A stretch of 64,000 nt of DNA from Dryococelus australis (taxonomy: Eukaryota > Arthropoda > Insecta > Phasmatodea > Phasmatidae), in NCBI GenBank assembly GCA_029891345.1, contig CM056998.1:174974239-175038238 (forward strand), written 5' to 3'. The notes beneath the pieces were generated by a model. That model was not told where the DNA came from. It worked only from the letters and a program-made list of their open reading frames with translations, and ran no database searches. Of this stretch, positions 12,925 through 23,859 are shown one piece after another; within the stretch, counting starts at the first letter, position 1, and each line of letters opens with the position of its first letter. The position numbers were made by a program, and so were the translations under genes.

Positions 12925-13195
12925 CACCAAAACGCAGGTCCGCAGCTGTCGAGATCTTATCGGCACTGACCTGCAAAGCGCTCACCTCCCACAAACACGA
13001 ACCGGGTTCGACTCCCGTCGAGTTCGCGCCCGGATTCCCGAACATGGGAATCGTGACGGACCATGCCGCTGGTCGACAGGTTACACCGGGGATCTCCCGT
13101 TTCCCCTGACATTGTATTCCAGCGCTGTTCGATTTCCACCGCCTTTTACCCTCATAAGCTCTCATGATGTCGTTGTTAAGACTCTGCTTCATTCC
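12925..13195 (+). mobile_element. tRNA-derived SINE, degenerate head
   Basis: The B-box (GGGTTCGACTCCC) and body (CATGCCGCTGGTCG, GGGGATCTCCCGTTTCCCC) match the family at 3211 and 38820. The A-box region is eroded. Confidence 0.75.
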
Positions 13196-13335
13196 TTTTG
13201 AAGTAATTCTTCGTTTTCGCGTCATAATTTCGGATTCATAGTAATTACTGACAATGTACGATTATAGAAAATTGACATTTTACGTGTTGTTTAATAGTTT
13301 TGTGCGTATTTTTCACTGTGTGTATATTTAACTTA
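13196..13335 (+). repeat. Segment shared with the 53429-54224 palindromic element
   Basis: The stretch beginning TTCGTTTTCGCGTCATAATT and running through GATTATAGAAAATTGACA matches the left arm at 53460-53590, and in inverse the right arm at 54060-54200. It is probably one arm of another copy, joined to the SINE at 13195. Confidence 0.6.
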
Positions 13336-13375
13336 TTTTCGTCATAATTTGTTTTTCAGGGGGTTTATCGCAATC

Positions 13376-13588
13376 TTTGGCACGACAAGACACAAAAAAT
13401 TAATAATTTTGAACACATTCTTACATGATTAGATATTCACTGCCTGTATTATTTTCGGGCCACTGATGGAAGATAACAAATAAGGTATAATTTCTTATCT
13501 TCCATCAGTGCTTCGAAAATATAGAAGACAGTGACTATCTAACAACGTAAGCAGGCGTTAGAAATTATTATGTCTTGTCGTGTCAAAC
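13376..13588. mobile_element. Short foldback element (near-palindrome)
   Basis: The arms run from TTTGGCACGACAAGACA at the left to TGTCTTGTCGTGTCAAA at the right. The centre is a 16-bp perfect stem (CACTGATGGAAGATAA with its complement) around an 18-base loop. This is a MITE-like foldback of about 213 bp; I could not assign a superfamily. Confidence 0.7.
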
Positions 13589-14544
13589 ATTTTGAAAAGT
13601 CCTGTGAAAAAATTGGGTTTGGTTGTGTTAGGAATAATGCCGTTTGTTTTGCGTGAATACGTCTACGTTGACGCGCTCGGACGCATTGATGTTTATTTTA
13701 CGTTCCCGGCACCGCTTCACTCGATCATATGGGGCTTTATTGGTATCACTGAATTGCTTTTGATATTTCAGTATTTCGACTTGGCTTTTTGACGAGTATA
13801 GGCCGAAAATGTGTTACGTTTTCTTAGTTTTTACATTAAACGCATACAATTTAACCAAAACCCCGCCACACAAATGTTTTTAGACGCGCAATCGATTGAA
13901 ACTTAAACGAGCGTCGTAGCTTCTCCTAGTAAAAAGTTAAGTTATGAGAGGCGGCGAAACAAACTCAAAATTACACCCCTGTTTCGCAATCCTCACTCGA
14001 CGTAACATATTCTTTGATCCTTTGGTAATCGAGTGGTGTAACTGAATTTTGAATATAGACGATAGATTCGGAGCTACAATGCCATATCCCCCGATTTTGT
14101 TATAATCGGATTTTCTGGATTGCCTCCCACTATGGTTGCACATATAAAGACGTATTCACGTCAAAACTATTTGTGACGAAAATTAGGTAAATATGCTACT
14201 TTCGTGCACCATTCTCCATTAGTATGGACAGGAACATTTCGCGTTTTAAACCACCTGTTGACTAGACTTCACTGCCGTATACAAATTTAGGCCTCAGTTT
14301 TCTGTCAACTGGCTGCTACTCTGCCCCAGTGTATAGTCAATGTTACCCCAGACCAGGTGGTACGGATGTTGGTACGCGTTTCTTTGCAGGTCTCTGTTAT
14401 TGGCTCAGAGTTCACCTGGGCGTGTCTGGTGAACTGTAATCCAATTGCAAACACAACAGAAACATTACGTGCGTTTGAAGCATAGCTCGCCCTAAATTGA
14501 ATTCGCGAAATATTCCAGTCACTACCCGTAAGATACTTCCCCGA
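13589..14544. other. Unassigned
   Basis: No gene or clear repeat seen. The open frame at 13580-13792 overlaps the foldback and then intronic sequence; it resembles no known protein. Confidence 0.4.
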
Positions 14545-14665
14545 CACTTGTCTGTAACGGGGGAAAGCGCCCCGGTGCTGGCAACGGGGATCGAACCTAC
14601 GACCCGCCAAGCGCAAGTGGGACGAGCAAGCCAAGTAGTCGTCGAGGGCGACGTCGCGAGTTGTT
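14545..14665 (-). mobile_element. tRNA-like SINE head, minus strand
   Basis: On the minus strand, a B-box (GTAGGTTCGATCCCC at about 14591-14605) follows a tRNA-like half with GACTACTTGGCTTGCTC. The sequence differs from the main SINE family, so this is probably a second tRNA-derived SINE. Confidence 0.5.
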
Positions 14666-15439
14666 AACTGCGGATGGCCCCTTTCCCCGCGCGCGCCGGC
14701 CCGGCACACCGCAATCGAGGTCGAGACGCTCGTACGCTCTTCACCTGCTTCCACGATCACCTCCACGGTGACTCGCCAATCGCAACGAGGACTGCCACGA
14801 GACGGTTACAGCTGTTCTGTACAGTGCAGATGGCGCTGGTTCCGTACAACCTGTCTCCGTGTCCCGACATAAGCCGTGTCCGAAACGGCTACGAGACCAT
14901 TATTTAGGTTACTATAAAATCGACCACATGACCAAGCCTAGGCCCTAAATATTTGTGGATTTAGGGTTGAAATTTACGGAGGTGCAGTAGCACACTAACT
15001 CCCTAATTAGGTCCATAAAATCGTCTGCTGTTGTTTATTTACGTTTTATTTCCCGCGTTGCGGTGAAAACGCCACTGTACTTGAAACGCTGCACAATACA
15101 TGCACGTAAAAAATGGAAAATCAGGGATCTGCATAAAGTTATTTTAAAATAAAGTTCGTATGTTGTATTAAAATTGCCAAAAAAAAAAAAAAGGCGATCG
15201 GTTGTTATTTGAAATCGAATCATAATTGCAGGGAGCGAAACAACAAAGAGAAGATTGATATCGCCTAGAAATCAAATATGATCGGGGTTACATGAAAATG
15301 CTTGGGAGTAAGTTATTTATTGAGAGGGTGGCAAACAAAATAATGTCGAAATTCTACAAGCCTGTAGTTTCCAGCTTTGTCGCATGTAGCGCTATTACAA
15401 ACCGTTCGAAACCATCCACCCTAAATTCCTAAACCCTGA
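14666..15439. other. Unassigned; GC-rich at 14660-14890
   Basis: GC-rich first part with chance frames, then AT-rich sequence. No recognisable exon or repeat. Confidence 0.35.
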
Positions 15440-15637
15440 TTCCCCAAATTGGCAGTTTCGGACACGGCATTAAAACTGCTCTCCTGCAAACACGACTATC
15501 GTAAACAACGTTGATAGAATTTGAGGTTAGAACACTGTTTAGTAAACAAGTGCTTTGAGATGTTTGTATACTTGCCCGAACTAATTTGTAATGCAATTGA
15601 TTAAATTTAAATTTGGTGAAAGTACTTTATCAGTATA

Positions 15638-16313
15638 CAGGTTGTCAATGAATAAGTGTTAGAAATTATTAGAGGTGGTACATGAGATGAAATGGAACAT
15701 ATTTTATTAAGGTACCCATTTCCGAAAATGCCTCCTTATACCAAAACACGGCGATACCAGTGAGCAGGAGTCGGCGACCCGATGGCAACCGAGCAGTGTG
15801 ACAGCACGTACTGGTCATTACACGTGTAGGTCGAAGGTATTTTGCGCTGCCCCATTTGATTTGCCTCATTGTCTGGCCTACGCGCTCCCCCGACCCAACG
15901 CCTTTGGAGTTCTACCTTTACAGTCACGTAAAACACTGTGTACGACGCTCCTGTGAATACCAGAGAAGAGAAGAACTCGAGGCCAGGTTTCGTACAGCAG
16001 GTTTCGAAACCATCAAGAACACGCCGACCATCTTCAATGACGTGCTCCGCAACATGCTGCGGCGCTGCAGAACATGCGTTGAATACGGAGGAGACAATTT
16101 TGAGCAGCTGCTGTACTCTCTCCGTGTGTAATAAACATGTCTACAATACATATTCATATGTGCTTTTTTAATACCTGACGCCACCCTTACACCCTATAAT
16201 CGCCATTTTGGGTATAAGGAGGCATTTCCGGACATGGGTACCTTAATAAAATGTTCCATTTCATCTCATATACCACCCCTATTAATTTATAATTATTATT
16301 CATTGGCATTCTG
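15638..16313 (+). mobile_element. Deleted mariner-like transposon with long inverted ends
   Basis: About 676 bp, with outer ends CAGGTTGTCAATGAATAA and its approximate complement TTATTCATTGGCATTCTG, between TA dinucleotides. The inverted arms extend about 115 bp, through GAAATGGAACAT, TATTAAGGTACCCAT and ATGCCTCCTTATACC. The CAG+GTTGTC-type end and TA target fit the Tc1/mariner superfamily. It carries the C-terminal transposase fragment listed separately. Confidence 0.75.
15856..16131 (+). pseudogene. Mariner-type transposase C-terminal fragment
   Basis: An open frame of 91 codons starting in the middle of a DDE transposase. WPTRSPDPTPLEF (residues 7-19) is the block holding the third catalytic acidic residue (usual form WPxRSPDLxPxDF). 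The region after it, ending CVEYGGDNFEQLL, matches the usual C-terminus (a helix then NGGHFE-like residues). The N-terminal DNA-binding domains and the first two catalytic aspartates are absent, so it is not an active enzyme. It lies between the inverted arms of the 676-bp element, consistent with internal deletion. Confidence 0.75.
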
Positions 16314-16488
16314 TATATGGGCTTGTCTTTTGAAAATTAAGACATATATAAACACGTTAATCATTGGTGACCATGTAACTTTGACAGTTTTGTTCCTTTG
16401 GAGCAGGTCAATGTTGGGTACATGCGCAGAAGACGAAGAATCGGCCTGCCTCTTCTTCCGTCTATAGTTACAGCACAAACTGAGCATA

Positions 16489-16913
16489 TAGTCAATTCAC
16501 GGTTACTTCAAACTTTTCTGAAACCCTGCTTGATTTATATTTTTACGATATTCCTCCGCCTCATGCAAACACAGCTTAGCCAAGTCTAGAAAATTTCGCT
16601 AAAGGGACAACGCACCGGGTTCGTGCGCACTCGGGATAATATTTTGCATTAGGAACTATTTATTACCAGGCATTACCAACACATCTATTTTCTCCCTGTC
16701 TTATTGATATTAAAATATTATATAGAAAATATAATTTATTGACGGAATATATGTAAAAGTTCAATTTAACGAAATATAAGGCACATTTACGTCCACGCAA
16801 GTATTAAACGCTTGTAATACGTGGCATATTTAGGAAATAACAAATCGAGTCATATATAGGGTGTCTTTTCGAATGTTTGTTCCAAAAAGTGTGCAGAAAC
16901 CGCGAATAAACTA
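16489..16913 (+). mobile_element. Family C MITE
   Basis: About 425 bp with TA flanks. The left end is TAGTCAATTCACGGTTACTTC and the right end GTGCAGAAACCGCGAATAAAC. The interior holds TATTCCTCCGCCTCATGCAA and GGGACAACGCACCGG. It is in opposite orientation to the copy at 10935. Confidence 0.82.
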
Positions 16914-16932
16914 TACACAAGCCAAACCATAG

Positions 16933-17000
16933 ACCAGTGGTTATCAGCATGCGGCCCGCGGGCCATGTGCGGCCCGCAGACGTTTTGAGTCTGGCCCGAG
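16933..17000 (+). mobile_element. hAT-like transposon end fragment
   Basis: CAGTGGTTATCAGCATGCGG followed by repeats of GCGGCCCGC resembles the terminus common to many hAT elements (CAGTGGTT...). No matching right end was found, so this is a truncated remnant. Confidence 0.45.
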
Positions 17001-18132
17001 CCGAGGTAAGTAATTAAAGAAAATAAGTACTACACAACTACACAACATCACTGCATTGCACCCTACGCCTTACAAACCTGTGATAGGCGTCACAGGATAA
17101 GGACGAGTGAAGATAATTGCAAAGACGAACAGTCACGCTCGCATGATACTCTGTATTATTCGTGAGTTCGTATAAACAAAATACGCAAGGAAAATACACG
17201 AACATTTTGTTCGACTGATACGGTAAAAAATTATTACCCTGCGACTAACAAAAACCGAAATTTTTAGCATTATTTATATAGGGATTTTGGCACGACTTGG
17301 AAATACATAAAAACTACCTGTGAAACACGGGAAAGTAGTAAAAAAAATTCCAGAAACCTTCTTTACATTGCGAATACTTTGTTTTATCCCACAGCATCCA
17401 ACATAATTTCCCGTGGATTCACGTAACGTGTTCAAAGTATAAAGTTTACTCGTATGTTTATAAATTACCACGTGCTTAGTTTCATTTGAGGCTGATCGAA
17501 AAACTGACATCGTTATCTGCATTTTATCATACACCACTTTTTGTTTTCGTTGTGATAAGAAATAGAAGTCTGAAGGAAAAGGCATAGCAATAACAAAAAC
17601 TTTTTAAAAATTTAAAATGTATATATCCCTATTTCTTTCTGAGGGATCTCGAAACTAGACGTAACTAATACATTCATTCAAATACATACATTAAAATGAT
17701 TGTGTTATATAAATGTCATGAATATTTCCTTGGAAACGCTACGTTATTCGCTCGTGTTTAAATTTATTAACTTTCAAAATAAAATTTAAAATTAAAATAG
17801 TTACAGAGTTAAACTCTTACCACAGGTAAACCATGTGCCGGGAAAAAAAAAAAAAAAAAAAACTGCCCCATTTCATTCTTGTTACTAAGGAACACTTTAC
17901 CTGAAACCAAACTTCGTGTTCAAGTAACACACAAAATTTTGACGAATCCGTATTTTAAATTAAAATGTTCGTATTCAAGTTAAAAAAGAAATTATGCACA
18001 TTAATTTTTAAATGACTTAATACTTTTATCAAGTTATCATTACTACCACATTACGAAACCAAAAAAATATATTAAGAGTCTATAAAAAAGATGGCCCTTG
18101 AACAGCCTAACAGTCCAATATTCGTGGTGGTG
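17001..18132. other. AT-rich, unassigned
   Basis: A poly-A run at about 17843-17861; otherwise nothing recognisable. The minus-strand open frame at 17274-17585 has no known domain. Confidence 0.4.
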
Positions 18133-18368
18133 TAACAGCCTTTTCACGGTAAAGTGAGCACTTATGAGGCTGTTACTGTTCCTACTAGCCATTTTTTATC
18201 CTTCCGCAATTTTTTAAAAATAAATATTGTCATGTAAGTAATAAACACAGTGTATATATTTCACTGGACTCGAAAGTTAACGCCTAAAGCTACAATAAAA
18301 TATATTCATCGACCATTATTCCAAGTGTAAGGGCTGCAAAACGAGCTCACTTTACCGTGACTAGCCTA
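18133..18368 (+). mobile_element. Family B MITE, diverged
   Basis: The left end (AGCCTTTTCACGGTAAAGTG) and right end (CTCACTTTACCGTGACTAGC) enclose the family interior, including GTAATAAACACAGTGTATA. The interior is closer to the copy at 63071 than to the 9611 copy, suggesting a subfamily. Confidence 0.8.
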
Positions 18369-18379
18369 CATACGGAGGT

Positions 18380-18565
18380 TAAACAGCCGCTTATTCCGCG
18401 AACTCCAGAAGCAACGTGTCGGAACGCTGTTCGTCATTCAGCGCCTAGTGAGCCCAGCCAACTGGGGAACCTTTCGCAGGATGCAGTAGCCAATCAGACA
18501 CTGTGCCCAGTCCCAGAGCCTCGCGCAGCCAATCAGAGAGTGGGTACAACAACATCGAAGTCACC
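18380..18565 (-). repeat. CCAAT-rich dispersed repeat (family E)
   Basis: On the minus strand it reads GATTGGCTGCGCGAGGCTCT then GTCTGATTGGCTACTGCATC, aligning with 22195-22435, 31690-31856 and 47325-47515. It contains two perfect CCAATCAG boxes plus degenerate ones. It is embedded in a GC-rich stretch running to about 18800 that holds no recognised gene. Confidence 0.65.
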
Positions 18566-21249
18566 GCCACGCCATTGCTCCTCCCAGGTGGGCGGGGCCG
18601 ACAGCTGGGCGCCCGGCTCTCAGGTGCGAATCCTCGCCCGAGTGTACACTCGGTTGACGAGTGTGTATTCTGAATACTCAGGTGAAACTGCGGCGCGAGT
18701 CACAGTTCACACGACGGTGAAGACTGCAACTACTGTGAGTGGAGAATCGGATCGCGAGATGCAGACACTAAGGCCTGGTGCATGCCCCCGTCGCGTCGGC
18801 TAAACGCTGCGTGTTAAAAACTGTCAGCTATACACTGACTTATTCCGGCAACTCTTACAGCAGAGGAGCAACGGATGTCATTGACCAAACAATAAAAATA
18901 AGATAAATAATAAAAAGCGAAGAGAGCCGAAAGTACTAATTTAGTACCTAGTGCATCTGATAAGTAAAAGAATTGTCTTGCAACCTATTTCAAATTACCA
19001 TTTTCTAAACACAGATCAAAACTTTTGCTCATGGGAGCAAAAATAATGTGCAGTACACCCATATATAGATAAACTATGTACAATATCTGCACTCTTAGAA
19101 AGACGGTATATTTTAATACGGCCTGACACAGTAATACACCACTGGAAAATGATATAATAATTAAATTACTACGAAAGATTTTACTTTAACTTATTTACCA
19201 GAGAAAAAACACATTAAGTGTTAAAATTCACCCCCCCCCCCCTTAAACCCACTGGTTTATACTTTTTACAACTTTCTACTATATGTCCTACACGCTGTTG
19301 TGCAAAGCGGTGCTGTGGGACAACCGTATATGTCACGAGAAGTAAAAGTGTTTGGTTGGCTAACTTCCAAGGCGAACGCCTTACGCCTTGTGACTTTACT
19401 GTAATCGACGACATTAGAAAACTGTTATTTCAACATCGCTATTATGTGCAGTGCGTTTAACACTAGAGTGGCGAGTAGTTCATTCTCTAGTTAGTTGCAC
19501 CGCGCAGCCTAGTCCAAGATGAAATTACGCTTTTACGTATGTCGCACTTTTACGTCAGAATAGCTAAAGACGACGGATCTCCCTGAACACACTTGGCTCC
19601 GAACCACTTGACGACCAACTGACTGCACCCCTCCCAGGAATAGCATTTGCGACTGGTCTGTGATACTCCTAACTAATCAACAATCGTTTTACCGTCTATT
19701 CACGTGCTGTTTTTTTTTTTTTTATAGAAGTGACGCACATCACATGTAATCGCAGGATGGACAATCTGAAACTCTCGGTTGCTGTGTACGCCACACTGGC
19801 AGTTTCCAAAATTACTAAACATGAACATGTGCTTCCTTGCAATCAAGGGGTCTCTTTAGATGTCACACGGGTCTCATGGCCAGCAGTTGTGTCTATTTAT
19901 AATTTTGAAAAATTCTACGAAATATTTCAATGAAATTTTTTTTTTTTTCAGGGCAGAAATGAAAGTCGATATTTTGTTGCCAATTTATAAATTTGGTTAC
20001 TGAAACACAAATGTAGCCGTTGAAAAATGCCGACAGCAACAGTAAACATTCCTGCGAAGTAGCCCAGCCTCTGTTTGTAAAATATTTTTCTCTAAGTGTT
20101 TTAAACTGTAGCGACAATACCGTATCTTTTTCTGAACAGACTGCTGTATTAAAACCCTACAGACACCGCACACTGCGAACATCACACAACAAAATAGGCG
20201 AATACCGGTGATTGGAGCGTTCACAGATACCTAACCAGAAAAAAAAAGTTATACTGTGGTTGGTGCAATTTTGGTGCTTTTTTTTAAAGTTATCACTAGA
20301 CTGCGAGTGAAAAAAATGTGGTGCATAATCTGGAAACACTAATAATAAGGGCTACCTGGTATTCGTAAACATATTTACGTGCAAGCTGTATTTAAATATC
20401 CTACATACATGCCTGTAACTTCCCCTTTGTTGATGGAAGCATGTCTTGTGGATCGGCATTCTCTCACCTGACTCAGTGCAATCAGAATTAAGTTACTTCG
20501 ATGAGACACTTCAGATGTGTGACGATTAAAATCATCCAATAACGTAACTGAATATGAACTACAATATTTTGGGGTATCATGGGATATTTTTGCGAAAAAC
20601 AGGCGTCATTACTAATAGTTCGTGGCCATAAACAATCTTGTAAAGTGAATTGCCACAAGAATTATCAGACGATTGCACTCACGATTCATAACTAGGTTTC
20701 TAATGCAGTTAATGGGAAGCATTAAAATGAAAATTATAATACGTTGTAAAATAATACACATTTCACACATGCCTTATTTGAAACGTTTAAAATTAGATTC
20801 ATTTTTGGTTTAGGATATATCTCATAGTTCGAGTTGCACACGACAAAAAACTGCACAATCGAAGACATGGCAACAGTTTATTTTCTGCAACTGTAGCTAT
20901 TGTAAAATTAAAGAAAAAATACAAGCTTGGAGACGCTGCCCCAAAAATTTTGTTTCTGTGTAATTTTCGAAGACTTCTCGTAATAATACTATAAAAGTTA
21001 TTACACAAATCGTTATCATGTTCCGTAACAGCGAAACAACTACAGGCTAGATCAGGTACTTCTGAGTTAGCACAAAATTACAAACACTTTTTTTACTGTT
21101 TAATAATAATAATGCAAAAATCAAAAATACTAATACACCCTTCTATATTTACAAAAAAATAATAAACTGCCATAAAAAAACTAAACTGCGCACTGCATAA
21201 CATGTTTATGACCTACGCTTATATAAAAAATAAGAGGACTTTCAAAGAT
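18566..21249. other. Unassigned intronic sequence
   Basis: The GC-rich end of the 18.4-18.8 kb block, then AT-rich sequence. Simple runs are poly-C at 19230-19242 and poly-T at about 19711-19724. Short open frames on both strands are chance. No repeat recognised. Confidence 0.4.
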
Positions 21250-21269
21250 CAGACGCGAAAGCATCTTTA

Positions 21270-21550
21270 CTTGAAACAAACTATTTAAGAAAGATTTTGG
21301 AGCTACCACTGATCATCAATCATGAGAGTTGAGAATATTAAGAAACAGCGAAATTTTTCAGTCGTACTAACATCCAAAATATTGTAGCCAAAACTAATTA
21401 TCGAAGACTCCGATGGCTCGGAAACGTCATTAGAGCTTCATATAAGAGAAACAAAAATGCGACAAGTGTTTCAAAAAACGCCAAGAGGCAATACCACTAT
21501 GGCGGCCACGGAAGATAACCCAAACCAATTTAGAAAACGAAAGATTTTTC
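21270..21550 (+). pseudogene. Decayed LINE reverse-transcriptase C-terminal remnant
   Basis: In one frame, with stops, it reads NIQNIVAKTNYRRLRWLGNV followed by IRAS. This matches the conserved tail of many insect non-LTR retrotransposon pol proteins (a RLRWLGHVIRM-type motif before a basic GRPRKRW segment). Frameshifts and stops show it is dead. No flanking poly-A or duplication could be defined. Confidence 0.6.
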
Positions 21551-22015
21551 TTTTTTTTATCTAAGTATTTTGAAAAAATATAGGCACTAACGTATTCAGG
21601 TAACATCACACTGCATTATTATTCAAAAGCAAAAAAATTACAGTTTTACAAAACTTATTAAATAAAAATAAAAATAATAGAAAACTTTGCTAGTATAATC
21701 AAAATTCAAATTGTATTGCTGTCAACTGAGTCATAATTGCAAGTTATTTTTTCCAGTTTCAATGTGTGTACGGCAGATTCAGGTTGTCAGACGAAAACAG
21801 AGAAATTTACGATTTGTTTAAATAGCTATTCTTAAATAATGAAATCATGAAAACCACGTAAAAACAAAAAGATAGCGGCGGCACGTTCCGGTAAATTTTA
21901 AGCGAAGATAGCGAATTCCCGGGGCCCACATGCGGAAACCTCAGGCAGGACGACGACGTGACTGCCACGTGACAGCAATCTGAAAAGGCGATGAAAACTG
22001 GTAACATGTACTCAC

Positions 22016-22137
22016 TCGATCTGCCGCTCGAGGAAGTCAACGCCGATAGTTTTCTTGTAGTCCTTGGTGAAGGTGCCTTTGCAGTATCTCTGGATCATGC
22101 TGGACTTGCCCACAGCGCCGTTACCCACGATCACCAC
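22016..22137 (-). CDS. Rab23: Rab23, second coding exon: P-loop and switch I
   Basis: This 122-bp exon is bounded by a GCCTGCAG acceptor (22138-22145) and a GTGAGT donor (22010-22015). It encodes 40 residues plus two bases. Joined to residues 1-11 it gives residues 12-51 of a Rab GTPase. The G1/P-loop GNGAVGKS is at residues 16-23, and switch I/G2 with the Mg-binding Thr41 sits in YKKTIGVDFLE. The segment from the P-loop through FTKDYKKTIGVDFLERQI is near-identical to vertebrate Rab23 and separates it from Rab5, Rab8 or Rab11. The exon ends in phase 2, so the next exon must complete the codon begun with GA. That exon, which should carry the WDTAGQE switch II box, is not in the window. Substitutions relative to vertebrates are conservative. 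Codon use is GC-rich compared with the intronic surroundings. Confidence 0.95.
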
Positions 22138-22146
22138 CTGCAGGCA

Positions 22147-22164
22147 ACACACACACACACACAC
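22147..22164 (-). promoter_or_regulatory. (TG)9 tract abutting the Rab23 exon-2 acceptor
   Basis: On the transcribed strand, (TG)9 lies just 5' of TTGCCTGCAG, so the dinucleotide tract takes the place of most of the usual polypyrimidine tract. UG-repeats in this position bind TDP-43-type proteins in other genes (the CFTR exon 9 case is known). Any effect here is inference. Confidence 0.6.
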
Positions 22165-22194
22165 ACAGAGTACAGTCTCACAGAGTATATCAGT

Positions 22195-22435
22195 GCACAG
22201 TGGCGAGATGGCAGTGACGGTTCCTGTAATGTGGGTCTAGGTACCCTTTATCTGACTGGCTGCGCGAGGATCTTGTCAATGAATGGCTACTGCATGCTGA
22301 GGAAGGATCTCTATTGGCTCGGCTGCCGACTGGGTTGGTACGTAGGTTAGGCTAACAGGCGCTGATTGGCGGGCTGACTGCGCGACGTTCCAACATGTTG
22401 CTGGCGTCAGGCTAGAGTTCGCGACACAAGCAGTT
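22195..22435 (+). repeat. CCAAT-rich dispersed repeat (family E)
   Basis: About 240 bp with repeated TGACTGGCT/ATTGGCT-type words (CTATTGGCTCGGCTG, GCTGATTGGCGGGCTGACTG). It aligns with the copy at 47325-47515 (opposite strand), including the shared CAGGCGCTGATTGG. It lies about 60 bp on the intron side of the Rab23 exon-2 acceptor. Confidence 0.7.
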
Positions 22436-22442
22436 GTCTGTA

Positions 22443-22711
22443 TATGCTATTCACGGTAAAGTGAGCACTTCTTAAGGCCCTCCCAAAACAGGTACTAACA
22501 ACTAATATATATATTTATTTATTTGTGTGTGTATGTGTGTGTGTGTTATTGCAGCCTTAAGCGTTAGTTATGAGAGTGGTGAAATGTATACACTGTGCTT
22601 ATTGGTCACATTGCAATGTTTATCATAAAAAGCAGCAGGAAGATAGAAATCTAGTGAAAGTAAAAATTTAGAAGGGCCTTAAAAAGTGCTCACCTTACCG
22701 TGAACAGCTTA
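22443..22711 (-). mobile_element. Family B MITE, minus orientation
   Basis: Ends TATGCTATTCACGGTAAAGT and the complement ending in CGTGAACAGCT flank the reverse-complement family interior (GTGCTTATTGGTCACATTGC). It carries an internal AT/GT microsatellite at 22505-22547 that makes it longer (269 bp) than other copies. Confidence 0.85.
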
Positions 22712-22729
22712 TACTCTGTGATATACAAT

Positions 22730-22817
22730 ATCCCCCTCTAATTCTCATTCTCGCTCTTTCTCTCTCTATCTATCTCTCTATCTATCTCTCACTCTCTCTC
22801 TCCCTCTCTCTCTCTCT
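22730..22817. repeat. (CT)n/(CTAT)n microsatellite
   Basis: A run of TCTCTC with interspersed TCTATC words. Downstream to about 23500 nothing is recognised. Confidence 0.7.
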
Positions 22818-23514
22818 GATGTCGTGTGCGTGTCCAAGTCCCTTGCTCTCCACTTTCACCTCGCAGTCATGCTCGTGCATAAACACGACTGGAGGCGAAA
22901 ACATAACGTTTCACTAACAGCATACACTAAAATCCTATGTATCTTAATAATTCTGTACACTCAAGGAAATCGTGAAACTTTCAGTTCATTATTTTATATT
23001 TATGCGTAACACTAGGCAATTCGTAAACACTGCGAGTTATACAACTGTAATTTGTATTCGATGTTTATACATTAGCTGCCAGTCAATTTTAATCATTTTG
23101 TAATGGCAGAATACCACAAACTAAATTATTTGCGAAAATGAAACACTGTACGCCAAAGTCATATTCACTGGCTACTTCAAGATAGGTTCAGAATTTCTTT
23201 GTGAAGAATTCTTTTTAACTTTCCTTGCAAGTGGAAATTCTAGGAAAATTGTGCGATAATTTTAATTACCCAAAATACTGTTCTTCGTTGGTACTGCTTC
23301 AGTTTAGTAAGTACGTTTGTTTTTATAAGTCCTATGGCACAAAAACATAGCACATGTGACTTTGGCAGTGAATTATACACAACTATAAAACAGAGAAATA
23401 ATGTTTTTTTTAGTGAAAATTATATTTTGAATAGTGTACGCATTGTGAGAAGTGCATGTCAAAGTTGATATTAAACTAATTGAAATGCCCGATACACCCG
23501 TAAGTGTTGTTGGT

Positions 23515-23760
23515 GTGGCGGTTTCGCAAAAGCCTCCCAACGCGGAGGTAACAAGTTAGATCCTGGGCACTGGCCGGCGGGGAATTTATGGTGCAGTGCG
23601 ATAATTATGTACGTGATTACTCGGAATGCTTCCGTTTCTTTCCACCTTCACTCCGCCTCTGCTCCAATCCCGCACATTTATCATCATGTCACCTCATCCA
23701 GAAGTGTCGAAAGTAGCAGAAATCGCTGTCAGTAGCCCCCTGTTAAGTTGTTTGAAAGAT
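23515..23760 (+). repeat. Possible second-type SINE
   Basis: A tRNA-like head (GTGGCGGTTTCGCAAAAGCC ... AGTTAGATCCTGG) is followed by a body that resembles the main SINE's layout but not its sequence. Weak evidence; the ends are not defined. Confidence 0.3.
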
Positions 23761-23859
23761 TATTGCAATAGAGGTGAATGATTAAGTGAAATATTTCGGA
23801 CATAGGATGCGAAATTGCTTCACTATGTCGTCATAAGCCACCTCATTTTTTTCGGTTTT

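Larger units (their letters stand above)
15440..16487 (+). repeat. Family D repeat split by a mariner-like element
   Basis: The left part (to 15635) contains GAATTTGAGGTTAGAACACT and AAGTGCTTTGAGATGTTTGT. The right part (from 16316) contains ACACGTTAATCATTGGTGAC and GCGCAGAAGACGAAGAATC. Together they reproduce the order of the uninterrupted copy at 12525-12895. Outer limits are approximate. Confidence 0.65.
1..22015 (-). other. Rab23 downstream intron, incomplete at left edge
   Basis: The GTGAGT donor at 22015-22010 starts an intron that runs off the left edge. I looked on the minus strand for the switch II exon (a WDTAGQ-type motif) and did not find it between 1 and 22015. The interval holds only repeats and unassigned AT-rich sequence. 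Its true length is unknown but is at least 22 kb. Confidence 0.75.

Noticed and set aside
14305..14766. 153-codon minus-strand open frame
   Set aside because: It runs through a tRNA-like SINE head and GC-rich sequence; no known protein resembles it.
16933..17000. Complete hAT transposon
   Set aside because: Only a left terminus is visible. No matching right end or 8-bp duplication was found downstream.
21991..22350. Plus-strand open frame over the Rab23 exon
   Set aside because: It is the antisense shadow of the Rab23 P-loop exon. The minus strand gives a perfect Rab23 match with canonical splice sites.
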